From GCA-002733465 sp039969155 (GTDB taxonomy: Bacteria > Pseudomonadota > Gammaproteobacteria > Enterobacterales > Kangiellaceae): DNA of 64,000 nt. Positions 26,666-35,200 of this stretch are shown piece after piece. A program made the translations under genes and the position numbers. The notes below the pieces were generated by a model. It did no database searches. It was not told the origin of the DNA and saw only the letters and a program-made list of their open reading frames with translations. The DNA lies in NCBI GenBank assembly GCA_039969155.1, contig JBDVOJ010000009.1, positions 1-64,000 on the forward strand. The letters run 5' to 3'. Every line of letters starts with the position of its first letter. Positions within the stretch are counted from its first letter, which is position 1.

Positions 26666-27361
26666 ATGAATTTTAAACAACATCCCGAGACAAGAATTCA
26701 AAAATTAAAAATTGGCAAAGAAAAATTACCATTACTGGTTATTGATAATTTACTGAGTCAACCGGATTATTTAGTAGAGCTTGCTTGTAAAACTAATTTC
26801 TCTGTCAATTCCCCGTATTATCCTGGTGTACGGGCTGACGCGCCAAGTCAATATAAGCAGTTTATTTTAGAAGAGTTAGCAGAAACGCTAATAGAATTTT
26901 TTAAGTTTAAAACTAGCCAGTTAACCTTTAGTTTTTGTCAGTTTTCAATGGTTACAACTCCCCCCAATGACTTACATTTACTTCAACGTATCCCGCACTT
27001 CGACTCGTTGGATAAAAATGGATTGGCGGCGGTACACTATTTGTTTAAAACCGACCTTGGCGGAACATCTTTCTATAGACACAGAGATACACAATTTGAG
27101 TCTATTGATGATGAGCGTAGAGCTGCCTATTTCGATTCAATGAAAAAAAATGGGTCTACTAATTTGCCGCCCGCTGAATACATTAATGGTGATACGGCTC
27201 TGTATGAACGTATTGCAGAACAGCAGGGAATTTATAATCGAATTATCATTTACCCCAGAAACATTTTGCATTCTGGCTCTATCCCAAAAGACTTTATTCC
27301 AGATCATAACCCTTTAACTGGAAGATTATCGATTAATAGTTTCATCGATCCGATTAACTAG
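26666..27361 (+). CDS. DUF6445 family protein, possible Fe(II)/2OG-type oxygenase
   Basis: This is a 231-residue soluble protein of DUF6445. It carries an HxD pair (H111, D113 in RIPHFDSLDK), a distal His (H202 in RNILHSGSIP) and a following Arg (R220 in TGRLSINSF). This order and spacing match the Fe(II) and 2-oxoglutarate binding residues of double-stranded beta-helix dioxygenases. The oxygenase call is inferred from that pattern and has not been shown by alignment. It lies 49 bp after the halogenase gene, so both probably act on the same substrate. Confidence 0.65.
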   Translation: MNFKQHPETRIQKLKIGKEKLPLLVIDNLLSQPDYLVELACKTNFSVNSPYYPGVRADAPSQYKQFILEELAETLIEFFKFKTSQLTFSFCQFSMVTTPPNDLHLLQRIPHFDSLDKNGLAAVHYLFKTDLGGTSFYRHRDTQFESIDDERRAAYFDSMKKNGSTNLPPAEYINGDTALYERIAEQQGIYNRIIIYPRNILHSGSIPKDFIPDHNPLTGRLSINSFIDPIN

Positions 27362-27400
27362 TTTTATTCGAAGAAAACGAACAAGAATTACAAGAACGCA

Positions 27401-27414
27401 TGTAAGCGCTTCCA
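27401..27414. promoter_or_regulatory. LacI-family operator O3
   Basis: TGTAAGCGCTTCCA matches O1 in 13 of 14 positions and lies 13 bp before the symporter start, directly upstream of its AGGAG ribosome site. Repressor here would block a local promoter or act as roadblock, placing the catabolic genes in the same regulon as the receptor. Confidence 0.72.
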
Positions 27415-27427
27415 ACTAGGAGTAGAA

Positions 27428-28852
27428 ATGTCCTCAAGTTATACCGATGCAGAAAGACCACTAAAATTTTCCGAAAAAGCCGGTTATGCTTGTGGTGACG
27501 TTGCCTCAAATTTTTACTGGCGAGTTTTTGATGTCTTTCTGTTTATTTTCTATACCGATGTATTTGGTATTTCGGCTGCGGCGGTTGGTACCATGATGCT
27601 AGTCACTCGCATGATTGACGCATTTAGTGATCCATTGATGGGGGCGTTAGCAGATCGCACCAACACCCGGTTTGGAAAATTTCGTCCTTACTTAATTTGG
27701 GGAATTTTACCGATTGCAGCGGCAGGAGTTTTGACTTTTACGGTCCCAGATTTTGATGATAACGGAAAGCTAATTTGGGCGTACTGTACATACATTTTTA
27801 TGATGTTGGCCTATACCTTCATTAACGTTCCTTATGGCGCCTTATTGGGAGTGATTACAGGTAACTCTCAGCAAAGAACCACTTTAACCAGTTTCAGGTT
27901 TATCGGAGCATTTTCTGGCGGGACGCTAGTTGCGTATTTTACCCCAGAACTAGTCAATTTATTAGGAGCTGGCAACGAACAATTAGGTTGGCAATTGACC
28001 ATGGTACTCTACGGAGCAGTTGCAGCCTTGCTCTTCGCGACATCTTTTTTAACCACCCGTGAACGAATATTGCCACCAGCTAATCAAAACACATCAATAG
28101 CTCGTGACCTGAAAGATTTAGCGGGTAATAAACCTTGGTTAATACTATTTAGCTTGGCTTTGGTAATTATGTTAACCATTACTCTTAGAGGCAGTAGCGG
28201 CACTTTCTATTTTAAATACTATGTCGGTCGTGAAGATCTAATCGGTAGCTTTGCCACAGCTTACATGCTCTCTTTGATGGTTGGTGCGGCAATTACACCT
28301 TTGTTAACTAAGTTTTTTGATAAACGAAAGTTGCTGCTAATACTAATGAGTATTGTTGGCGCGCTTTCCCTTATTTTTTACTTTATTCCAAAAGATAACA
28401 TATATCTTATTTTCACATTGCAAATTGCAATAGGTTTGGCCTTAGGCCCTAAGTCACCTTTGGTTTTTTCAATGTACGCTGATACTGCAGACTACTCAGA
28501 ATGGAAAAACGGTCGTAGAGCCACGGCAATGATCTTCTCAGCGGCGTCTTTCTCACAAAAGTTAGGGGGGGCTTTCGCTGGAGCGATCATGGGGTGGCTT
28601 TTAGCAAGCTTAGGCTATGTTGCCAATGAGATACAATCTGACGCGTCGGAACATGGCATCGTTTTACTAATGACTATTATACCTGGGGCATTCGCAATAC
28701 TAGCAGTATTGATTGTTAGGTTATATCCGCTAAATCAACAACAGCTGAAGGAAATTCATGCGGATTTATTTGAATCCAAAAAGATATCTACACATGACTC
28801 AGAAGCAAAGCCAGCCAAAAAATCATTGAATGAGCCGTTTGCTAATGGTTGA
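27428..28852 (+). CDS. GPH-family sugar:cation symporter (MFS)
   Basis: This is a 474-residue inner-membrane transporter with 12 predicted segments. It has the glycoside-pentoside-hexuronide signatures: GYACGDVASNFYW at the N-terminus, DAFSDPLMGALADRTNTRFGKFRPYL after TM2-3, and DYSEWKNGRRATAMIFS in the second half. Related carriers move beta-glucosides, melibiose or glucuronides with H+ or Na+. In this locus cellobionate or a cello-oligosaccharide is the likely cargo. Its 3' end overlaps the GH94 gene by 8-23 bp depending on the start used. Confidence 0.88.
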   Translation: MSSSYTDAERPLKFSEKAGYACGDVASNFYWRVFDVFLFIFYTDVFGISAAAVGTMMLVTRMIDAFSDPLMGALADRTNTRFGKFRPYLIWGILPIAAAGVLTFTVPDFDDNGKLIWAYCTYIFMMLAYTFINVPYGALLGVITGNSQQRTTLTSFRFIGAFSGGTLVAYFTPELVNLLGAGNEQLGWQLTMVLYGAVAALLFATSFLTTRERILPPANQNTSIARDLKDLAGNKPWLILFSLALVIMLTITLRGSSGTFYFKYYVGREDLIGSFATAYMLSLMVGAAITPLLTKFFDKRKLLLILMSIVGALSLIFYFIPKDNIYLIFTLQIAIGLALGPKSPLVFSMYADTADYSEWKNGRRATAMIFSAASFSQKLGGAFAGAIMGWLLASLGYVANEIQSDASEHGIVLLMTIIPGAFAILAVLIVRLYPLNQQQLKEIHADLFESKKISTHDSEAKPAKKSLNEPFANG

Positions 28853-31235
28853 GCAAAAGCTTTATCAATTAAATCAAGCTAACGGAGATATTAAACTATT
28901 CTCTCCGCTAGCAATGCCTAAAGCGAGCGGTTATCTTTGGAATCAAAAGTTACTGGTTCAAGCGACCTGTCGTGGGTTTGTAAACTCGCAGTTTACTCAA
29001 CCAGAGCCCGCAAAATATTCTAAAGGTCCTTGTTTAGAAGCGACTAGTTTTATTCAACCAGAACCTTATTATTATGCCCACCATCCCGGTCGGTTTTTTT
29101 ACATTAAGGATGAAATCTCGGGTGAAATGTTTTCCGCTCCTTATGAACCAGTCAAAGCCGAATTAGATCGTTTTGAATTTACTGTAAGCTTGACTGAAAT
29201 CTCTTGGCTCGTTGAAAAGCTTTCGATTCGAATAGAGCTAGTCCTTTCTATTCCGAATGATGAACAGTTAGAAGTTTGGGATCTTAAAGTAACCAATCTA
29301 AGTAATGAGCAACGTAAGTTAGCGATCTATCCGTATTTCTCAATCGGTTATATGTCTTGGATGAATCAGTCTGCCAAGTATTTACCAGAGCACAATGCAA
29401 TAGTGGCTAGTTGCGTTACTCCTTATCAGAAACTAGAAGACTATCCAAAGCAGAAAAACTTTAAAGATAAAACCTATTTAATGTCGGAAAAACCAATTCA
29501 TTCTTTTTGTGCTAATCAAGAAGCGTTTGAAGGCGAGGGTGGACTTTCACAGCCGGATGAAATCAATGCTCAAATTCTTTCCAGCCGGCCTTCTCAATAT
29601 GAAACGCCAGCGGCGGTGTTTCAATTTAGAGAAACAATTGCAGCAGGTGGGAGTTTTAGCAACCGTCTTTTATTTGGTCCCATGCTAATGGAAGCTGAAC
29701 TAAAGAGCGTGCGTACTAATTATTGTAATAATCCTAGTCGTAGTTTTGATAACAAAGATTTAACTCGATTAGAGTATCAAAATTACATGCAACAAGCGCA
29801 AGGGTGCATACAAATTAGTACCCCCGAACCAGAGCTTGACCACTTCGTCAACTATTGGCTACCACGGCAAATATTCTATCATGGAGACGTGAATCGATTA
29901 ACTAGTGACCCGCAAACTCGTAACTATCTGCAGGACCATATGGGGATGAGTTACATTAAACCGTCGCTGGCAAAGTCGGCATTTATCAATGCTATTTCGC
30001 AACAAAAAAATAGTGGTGAACTGCCTGATGGGATCTTGCTGCATGAACAAGCAACACTAAAATATATTAATCAAATACCTCATGCCGATCATAACGTGTG
30101 GTTGCCAATTTGCCTATCTGCATATTTGAAAGAAACCAATGACTATGACCTCTTACAAATGCAACTTTGCTGGGGTGATAGCGCAGAATTAAATTCAATC
30201 GCAGAGCATATCGATCGGGCGATGGATTTTCTTCTAAATGCTAGAGACGAGCGAGGATTGAGTTACATCGTGCAAGGGGATTGGTGTGACCCAATGAATA
30301 TGGTTGGTCACAAAGGTAAAGGTGTTTCTGCTTGGCTAACCATGGCAACTTCTTATGCGCTGAAAGAATGGTCTGAAATATGCTACTCATTAAACAGAGT
30401 AGAAAAAGCAAAGGAGTATTCCGACCAACATCAATTACTCAATCAACTCATCAATCAATACTTTTGGTCACAACAATGGTTCGCTCGAGGCATTACCGAC
30501 GATGGACGGTTGTTTGGGGTCGAAAAAGATCCCCAAGGTAAATTATTTCTAAACCCGCAAAGCTGGTCAATTCTATGTAATGCATTATTGCCCGAGCATA
30601 TGGATAAACTATTAAAGGCGACCGAACAGCAGCTACAAACACCATACGGTATGATGATGTTAGCGCCGGCTTTTACCGAGATGCGAGAAGACATTGGCCG
30701 AATCACGCAAAAGTCGCCTGGTGTTGCTGAAAATGGTTCGGTATATAATCACGCGGCAATATTTTATGCTTTTGCGCTGTATCAGTTAGGCCAAGCGGAT
30801 AAAGGATATAAGGTGCTTAAGCAGATGTTGCCAAATGCAGAGGATGCAATAGAAAGAGGGCAGCTCGCAAACTTTATACCTAACTATTATCGGGGAGCTT
30901 ATCATCAGTTCCCGGAACACGCTGGTCGATCAAGTCAACTTATTAATACAGGAACGATTAGTTGGTATTATCGCTGCTTGGTTGAAGGATTGTTCGGTGT
31001 GTATGGAGAGCAAGGAGAGCTAGTGATTAAGCAAAATTTACCTTCCCACTGGCAACATGCCTCTATCAAAAGAAGGTTTATGGGGGCGACTTTTGAAATT
31101 GAATTTAATCGTTTGGATAAACTATCCAAATGCCTAATAGAAGTAGATGGGGTTATTCAAGATAATGAAAGGATCACTAATATCGAGTCCGGAAAATGTT
31201 ATCGTGTTGTGGTTAATATTCCTGGTGAGCCATGA
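28830..31235 (+). CDS. GH94 glycoside phosphorylase, likely cellobionic acid phosphorylase
   Basis: This is an 801-residue GH94-type phosphorylase, close to the roughly 790 residues of cellobionic acid phosphorylases. The N-terminal beta-sandwich is followed by a helical linker and an (alpha/alpha)6 catalytic domain. The catalytic region is GDWCDPMNMVGHKGKGVSAW, with general acid D487; cellobiose phosphorylases have GDWNDGMN here instead. The sequence TRNYLQDHMGM lies at the start of the catalytic domain. The reaction inferred is cellobionate + Pi to glucose-1-phosphate + gluconate. The strongest support is the directly coupled gluconokinase gene (ATGA overlap), which would take the gluconate. 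ATG 28845 is an alternative start. Cellobiose or another disaccharide cannot be excluded. Confidence 0.75.
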   Translation: MSRLLMVEQKLYQLNQANGDIKLFSPLAMPKASGYLWNQKLLVQATCRGFVNSQFTQPEPAKYSKGPCLEATSFIQPEPYYYAHHPGRFFYIKDEISGEMFSAPYEPVKAELDRFEFTVSLTEISWLVEKLSIRIELVLSIPNDEQLEVWDLKVTNLSNEQRKLAIYPYFSIGYMSWMNQSAKYLPEHNAIVASCVTPYQKLEDYPKQKNFKDKTYLMSEKPIHSFCANQEAFEGEGGLSQPDEINAQILSSRPSQYETPAAVFQFRETIAAGGSFSNRLLFGPMLMEAELKSVRTNYCNNPSRSFDNKDLTRLEYQNYMQQAQGCIQISTPEPELDHFVNYWLPRQIFYHGDVNRLTSDPQTRNYLQDHMGMSYIKPSLAKSAFINAISQQKNSGELPDGILLHEQATLKYINQIPHADHNVWLPICLSAYLKETNDYDLLQMQLCWGDSAELNSIAEHIDRAMDFLLNARDERGLSYIVQGDWCDPMNMVGHKGKGVSAWLTMATSYALKEWSEICYSLNRVEKAKEYSDQHQLLNQLINQYFWSQQWFARGITDDGRLFGVEKDPQGKLFLNPQSWSILCNALLPEHMDKLLKATEQQLQTPYGMMMLAPAFTEMREDIGRITQKSPGVAENGSVYNHAAIFYAFALYQLGQADKGYKVLKQMLPNAEDAIERGQLANFIPNYYRGAYHQFPEHAGRSSQLINTGTISWYYRCLVEGLFGVYGEQGELVIKQNLPSHWQHASIKRRFMGATFEIEFNRLDKLSKCLIEVDGVIQDNERITNIESGKCYRVVVNIPGEP

Positions 31236-31780
31236 TCGATTGCATTAAACGTCACCAAGAGAGTAAACCACTTCTTTTTATCATTATGGGTGTTAGCGGT
31301 AGCGGTAAATCGACGATCGCTTTCGAATTGGCAAAACTCAACTCTTTTCATTTTCTTGAAGCTGATGACTATCACTCTGAGACGGCTAAGCAAAAAATGC
31401 AAAATGGGCAAGCGCTCACTGATGAAGATAGAAGGCCTTGGATAAACAGCATGTGTAAAACCTTAGAAACACTGACCAAATCAAAAATTGATTGCTGCTT
31501 AGCCTATTCTGGATTGCGAAAAGATCATCGTCAAGAATTTCGTCGTTTAGGCTATCAGGTGATCTTTATTCATCTTTCTGGCACTATCGAGCAACTGGAA
31601 CAAAATTTAAAACGACGCGAATCTCATTTTTTCGAACCAAGTTTGCTTAGTAGTCAGTTTGACGCAATGCAAGCTCCAGAGCATGAGTCTGATATTGTTA
31701 CCATCAATATCAAAGAAAGCATTGACGAGACTGTGATGTTGGCACAAGCGATCGTCCTCGAAAATATGACAACCCATTAA
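31232..31780 (+). CDS. Gluconokinase
   Basis: This is a 182-residue P-loop kinase of the GntK/IdnK family. It phosphorylates gluconate to 6-phosphogluconate. Walker A is GVSGSGKST (20-28), followed by HFLEADDYHSETAKQKMQNGQALTDEDRRPWI, of which DDYH, MQNGQALTDEDRRPW are hallmarks. CLAYSGLRKDHRQEFR replaces the usual CSALKRxYRD stretch, and FEPSLLSSQFDAMQAPE is typical. The ATG overlaps the GH94 stop (ATGA). Together they predict entry of a gluconate-containing disaccharide into the pentose phosphate or Entner-Doudoroff route. Confidence 0.9.
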   Translation: MIDCIKRHQESKPLLFIIMGVSGSGKSTIAFELAKLNSFHFLEADDYHSETAKQKMQNGQALTDEDRRPWINSMCKTLETLTKSKIDCCLAYSGLRKDHRQEFRRLGYQVIFIHLSGTIEQLEQNLKRRESHFFEPSLLSSQFDAMQAPEHESDIVTINIKESIDETVMLAQAIVLENMTTH

Positions 31781-31821
31781 GCAACTAATTAATCGCAAAA
31801 AATTAAATTAGGAAAAACCAA

Positions 31822-32583
31822 GTGAAAATATTCTCTCAGATGATTATCGGCCTTAGCTTGCTATTCTTATCGAACAAAGCGAGCGCTTATGAGGTTGAAC
31901 TGACTAAACAGGCAATCGAAATCGATGGCCTCGCCACTGAACAAATATGGACCACGCAAAAATGGCAAGCCATCGATCAAGCCATTATTGGTAAGTTACC
32001 TGAGCCAATGGATTTTAGTGGTCGCTATAAATTGCTTTGGGATCAAAATTTTATTTATATTCTCGCTGAAATTGTTGATGACAAGCTATTCGACGGTCAT
32101 CCAAATCCTGTCGACTTTTATTGGGATGATGATTGTTTAGAAATTTTTATCGATGAGGATGCATCCGGTGGTAATCATCAATTTAACTTTAATGCGTTTG
32201 CTTATCATCTTGCTTTAGATAATCAGGTGGTGGATATTGGTGAGAAAGATAAGAACGGAGAGCCACAGTTTTTAGTTTTAAATGATCATGCTAAAAATCG
32301 TTGGAAACGCAGTCAAACGGACCCGACAAAAATCATATGGGAAGTTGCACTGGCCGTTTATGATGACCAATTTCGACCTAATAAGGATGAAAATAATCCA
32401 GTCAAATTACATGCCGGTAAGCAGATGGGATTTATGATGGCCTATTGCGATAATGATGGAAGTAAAGGTCGAGAGAGTTTTATTGGCTCTAAAGATATTA
32501 AGGCGGTTAATGGTGATAAGAATCGTGGGTATATTGATGCGGGGGTGTTTGGGAAGATTAAGTTGGTGGGTAATAAGGATTAA
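31822..32583 (+). CDS. Secreted CBM9-like carbohydrate-binding protein
   Basis: This is a 253-residue protein with GTG start (AGGAAAA upstream) and a signal peptide ending ASAYE. It is a single family 9 carbohydrate-binding-like domain: IDGLATEQIW, YKLLWDQNFIYILAEIVDDKLFD, and FYWDDDCLEIFIDEDASGGNHQFNFNAFAY are the usual blocks, with the W/F residues that stack on sugar ends. No catalytic domain is attached. It likely binds sugar chain ends in the periplasm or at the surface and serves the upstream transporter locus. It is the last gene of the locus. Confidence 0.82.
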   Translation: MKIFSQMIIGLSLLFLSNKASAYEVELTKQAIEIDGLATEQIWTTQKWQAIDQAIIGKLPEPMDFSGRYKLLWDQNFIYILAEIVDDKLFDGHPNPVDFYWDDDCLEIFIDEDASGGNHQFNFNAFAYHLALDNQVVDIGEKDKNGEPQFLVLNDHAKNRWKRSQTDPTKIIWEVALAVYDDQFRPNKDENNPVKLHAGKQMGFMMAYCDNDGSKGRESFIGSKDIKAVNGDKNRGYIDAGVFGKIKLVGNKD

Positions 32584-32826
32584 AAAGGTAATGAATTAAT
32601 TGTGGTAGCCCAGACCTAATCTTGTATTTTCTAATTAATAAATTATACCAACTCTACATCCAGACATTCAGCCAACTGAAGTTAGAAGGGGCATACTGTT
32701 TCTCTGCTATGGTTTAAGAAGTGACAGATTTATTATTCTTTTTGAATACAAAACTCATAAGCGTTTTACAGCTTTTGTGTTTTTGATATTCAACTAATTA
32801 GGCGTTTTTCCGAGTTTTAGGTGCGG

Positions 32827-33361
32827 TTTCGCAGCGCTAAAGCTTTTCTGCGAGTTACTTTTGGCCAAATCACCAAAAGTAACCAAAAGTGCTTTTCGCT
32901 GAAGATAACTGGTAGATTTCTTGCGGATAGCTAATCTAAGCCTGAACAGTCCTTATTGGTTGAACGAGAGTCAGCGGAAGAAAAGAGCTCGCTGGCGCTC
33001 ATTTGCTTTTCTTGTCTACCCGCTGTCTCATGAGTTTTACGTCGTCGTTATAGCCGCTAGGCAAGTAGTTTTTCTTCGCCCAGTGGCTACGAGCAGTTCG
33101 ACATCCCCATGTCCATCGGATTAGTGGAAAAGCTGTTTGAGCCTTCGGCGTCAGTTTTCTGCTCCTGCAAAAACTGCATACCGTCCATCCATGGACATAA
33201 GTTCTTTTCCGCCCGATGGGCGCAATAAGCCGCTCCGACCCAGTTTAAGACTTAAAAGCGTTGAAATATATTTATTCGCGCTCGTTTCAACGAAAGAGAT
33301 TTTTGCTTACTTTTGTTCTCTGACAAAAGTGAGTCGCAGTCCGAGCTTTAGCGCTGCGAAA
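32827..33361. mobile_element. MITE-like element with 17-bp terminal inverted repeats, no gene
   Basis: TTTCGCAGCGCTAAAGC at 32827-32843 is exactly repeated in inverse at 33345-33361. Similarity continues inward for about 65 bp at both ends, including a hairpin at each: GTTACTTTTGG/CCAAAAGTAAC (32854-32864 with 32873-32883) and ACTTTTGT/ACAAAAGT (33309-33316 with 33323-33330). The interior has only short open frames without family features, and no transposase. It fills most of the 32584-33558 gap. Bases 32584-32820 show nothing recognisable. No clear target-site duplication was found. It looks like a non-autonomous element or a large interspersed repeat. Confidence 0.7.
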
Positions 33362-33510
33362 CGCTCATGAATTAATTTTAGCTCTAATCAAAGTAAAAGC
33401 CTTCAAACTGCGAAAGTTTTACATCATCATCCAATAGCTTTATCCTAACTAGCTACAAGCTATAATTTTAAGACAAAGTATATCTACTAAATAATGTCGA
33501 ATAGTAAAAC

Positions 33511-33555
33511 GACTCCCATTTACCTTTGGGAGTCAAGACATGATAATAAGGAGTC
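33511..33555 (+). promoter_or_regulatory. 5'-leader hairpin that could compete for the aminopeptidase ribosome site
   Basis: GACTCCCA (33511-33518) pairs with TGGGAGTC (33527-33534) in a perfect 8-bp stem. GGAGTC occurs again at 33550-33555 as part of the Shine-Dalgarno (AAGGAGTC) of the aminopeptidase gene. The left arm GACTCC could therefore pair with either copy, hiding or freeing the ribosome site. The effect is inferred. Confidence 0.5.
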
Positions 33556-33558
33556 GCA

Positions 33559-35112
33559 ATGGCACACCCTAGTGCAAAAAGTATTCAAGATCTCAACCAG
33601 GCTATTTCTAAAGGCAGCGAGTTTGACGCGGTGATTGTAATTTCACCCGATGCCAGCTATCCAGACAACAATACGCTGCAGAGTGCATTAACTGACGCTG
33701 CCAACATTGATCAACGACTTGGCAATCAAGCTGTATTAATCCATAGCAGCGAGATTGCTGGAGGTCGTTTAATCCATTCGCCGACCGGTAGTCTTAAGAA
33801 AGATTACGACGATGTCAGAAACTTTGCTGACGCGGCAAAAAAAGCGACAATCATTGCCAAAGATGCTGGTGCCAAAAATTTATTGATGGTTGTTTCGGGC
33901 GTACCTAATTCTAGTGACTATCAGTTTGCGCTGGAGTCCTGCTATTTGGGTGCTTGCCAAGCCTTGTGGCAACCGTTAGAGGCTCGCCAGAGTTTGACTG
34001 AGTCAGAGATTGAACCGGTGCAGACTATCGGTCTTTTTGATGTCGATAACCGTGTTGATTGCGACTATCTAAATGCCGCAGAAGCGGGGCGTAGAGTGGC
34101 TAGAGATTTATGTGGTACCGAGCCGGAAAGAATGGCACCGATTGGCTTTGCTGGATATTGTGCAAGCGAATTTACAGATTCAGCGGTTAATATTAACGTT
34201 ATCGCAGACCGAGAACACATTGCAAAGGAATACCCGTTATTTGAAGCAGTTGCCAGAGCATCTTACGCGGTTGAGCGTCATCACCCACGAATTATCGAAC
34301 TGAGTTATCAAGGTAAAGGGCCGATCAAAAAGACGTTAATGTTAGTCGGGAAAGCGGTTACCTATGACACCGGTGGAGCCGATGTGAAAACCGGTGGGCA
34401 TATGGCTGGCATGAGCCGAGATAAAGGGGGCGGTGCTGCGGTCGCTGGTTTTATGAAAACCCTAGCAATGCTGCAACCTGAAGGGATTAAAGTGGTTGCC
34501 AAAATTGCAGCCGTTCGTAATTCTATTGGTGCCGATGCTTATGTGGCCGATGAAATTATCACGGGACATTCAGGTAAGCGAGTTCGTATTGGTAATACTG
34601 ACGCCGAAGGTCGCTTGGCGATGATCGACTCTTTGTCTCATTTCAGACAGCAAGCCGTTAATGAAGTCAATCCTTGTTTATTTACGGTGGCGACTCTGAC
34701 TGGGCATGCGTTATTGGCTGCAGGTCCTTATACTATCTTGGTTGAAAATGGTTATGCCCGTCAAAATGGCGTGGGCAATGAAATTGCCGAGCACGGTGAA
34801 GCTTGGGGAGACGGTTGTCAGATCAGTCTTTCGCGCCGAGAAGATTGGGATATTATTAAGCCTCGTACTAAAGCTGATGACGTGCTTTCATCCAACAATG
34901 GTCCATCGGTTTCTGTACCGCGCGGTCATCAATTCCCCATGGCATTTTTATCCGAAGCCTCAGGGCTTGAAGAACACTCGAAACACAGCGAACAGCCTAT
35001 TGCCTACGTGCATGTGGATATCGCCGGAAGCGGAGTGGAAGGTTTAGATTGGCAGCATGGTAAACCAACTGCTGCGCCGGTGCTGGCATTATCAGCAACT
35101 TACCTTCGTTAA
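33559..35112 (+). CDS. M17 leucyl aminopeptidase family protein
   Basis: This is a 517-residue cytoplasmic aminopeptidase. The C-terminal catalytic domain has the two-metal site of M17: K265 and D270 in VGKAVTYDTGGADVK, the D of MSRDKGG, and the signature NTDAEGRL (346-353) with D348, E350 and catalytic R352. The N-terminal domain is divergent from PepA. It probably removes N-terminal residues from peptides. A leader hairpin precedes the gene. It stands alone between the repeat element and a lipoprotein gene. Confidence 0.9.
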   Translation: MAHPSAKSIQDLNQAISKGSEFDAVIVISPDASYPDNNTLQSALTDAANIDQRLGNQAVLIHSSEIAGGRLIHSPTGSLKKDYDDVRNFADAAKKATIIAKDAGAKNLLMVVSGVPNSSDYQFALESCYLGACQALWQPLEARQSLTESEIEPVQTIGLFDVDNRVDCDYLNAAEAGRRVARDLCGTEPERMAPIGFAGYCASEFTDSAVNINVIADREHIAKEYPLFEAVARASYAVERHHPRIIELSYQGKGPIKKTLMLVGKAVTYDTGGADVKTGGHMAGMSRDKGGGAAVAGFMKTLAMLQPEGIKVVAKIAAVRNSIGADAYVADEIITGHSGKRVRIGNTDAEGRLAMIDSLSHFRQQAVNEVNPCLFTVATLTGHALLAAGPYTILVENGYARQNGVGNEIAEHGEAWGDGCQISLSRREDWDIIKPRTKADDVLSSNNGPSVSVPRGHQFPMAFLSEASGLEEHSKHSEQPIAYVHVDIAGSGVEGLDWQHGKPTAAPVLALSATYLR

Positions 35113-35200
35113 GAACCATCAAAATAGGACTGATCAAATTTAGATTTTTTCAGTCTTATTTCTTGTTCATTTGTTTCATGAAAATCTTTAGGTGAAAGCT

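Noticed and set aside
24364..27361. Treating the halogenase cassette as a secondary-metabolite gene cluster.
   Set aside because: No NRPS, PKS, RiPP precursor, flavin reductase or exporter is present, and the flanking genes and operators are those of carbohydrate uptake.
32921..33370. Two short open frames (32921-33124 and 33137-33370) within the element.
   Set aside because: They lie inside the inverted-repeat element, have no Shine-Dalgarno, no recognisable domain, and cross its palindromic end.
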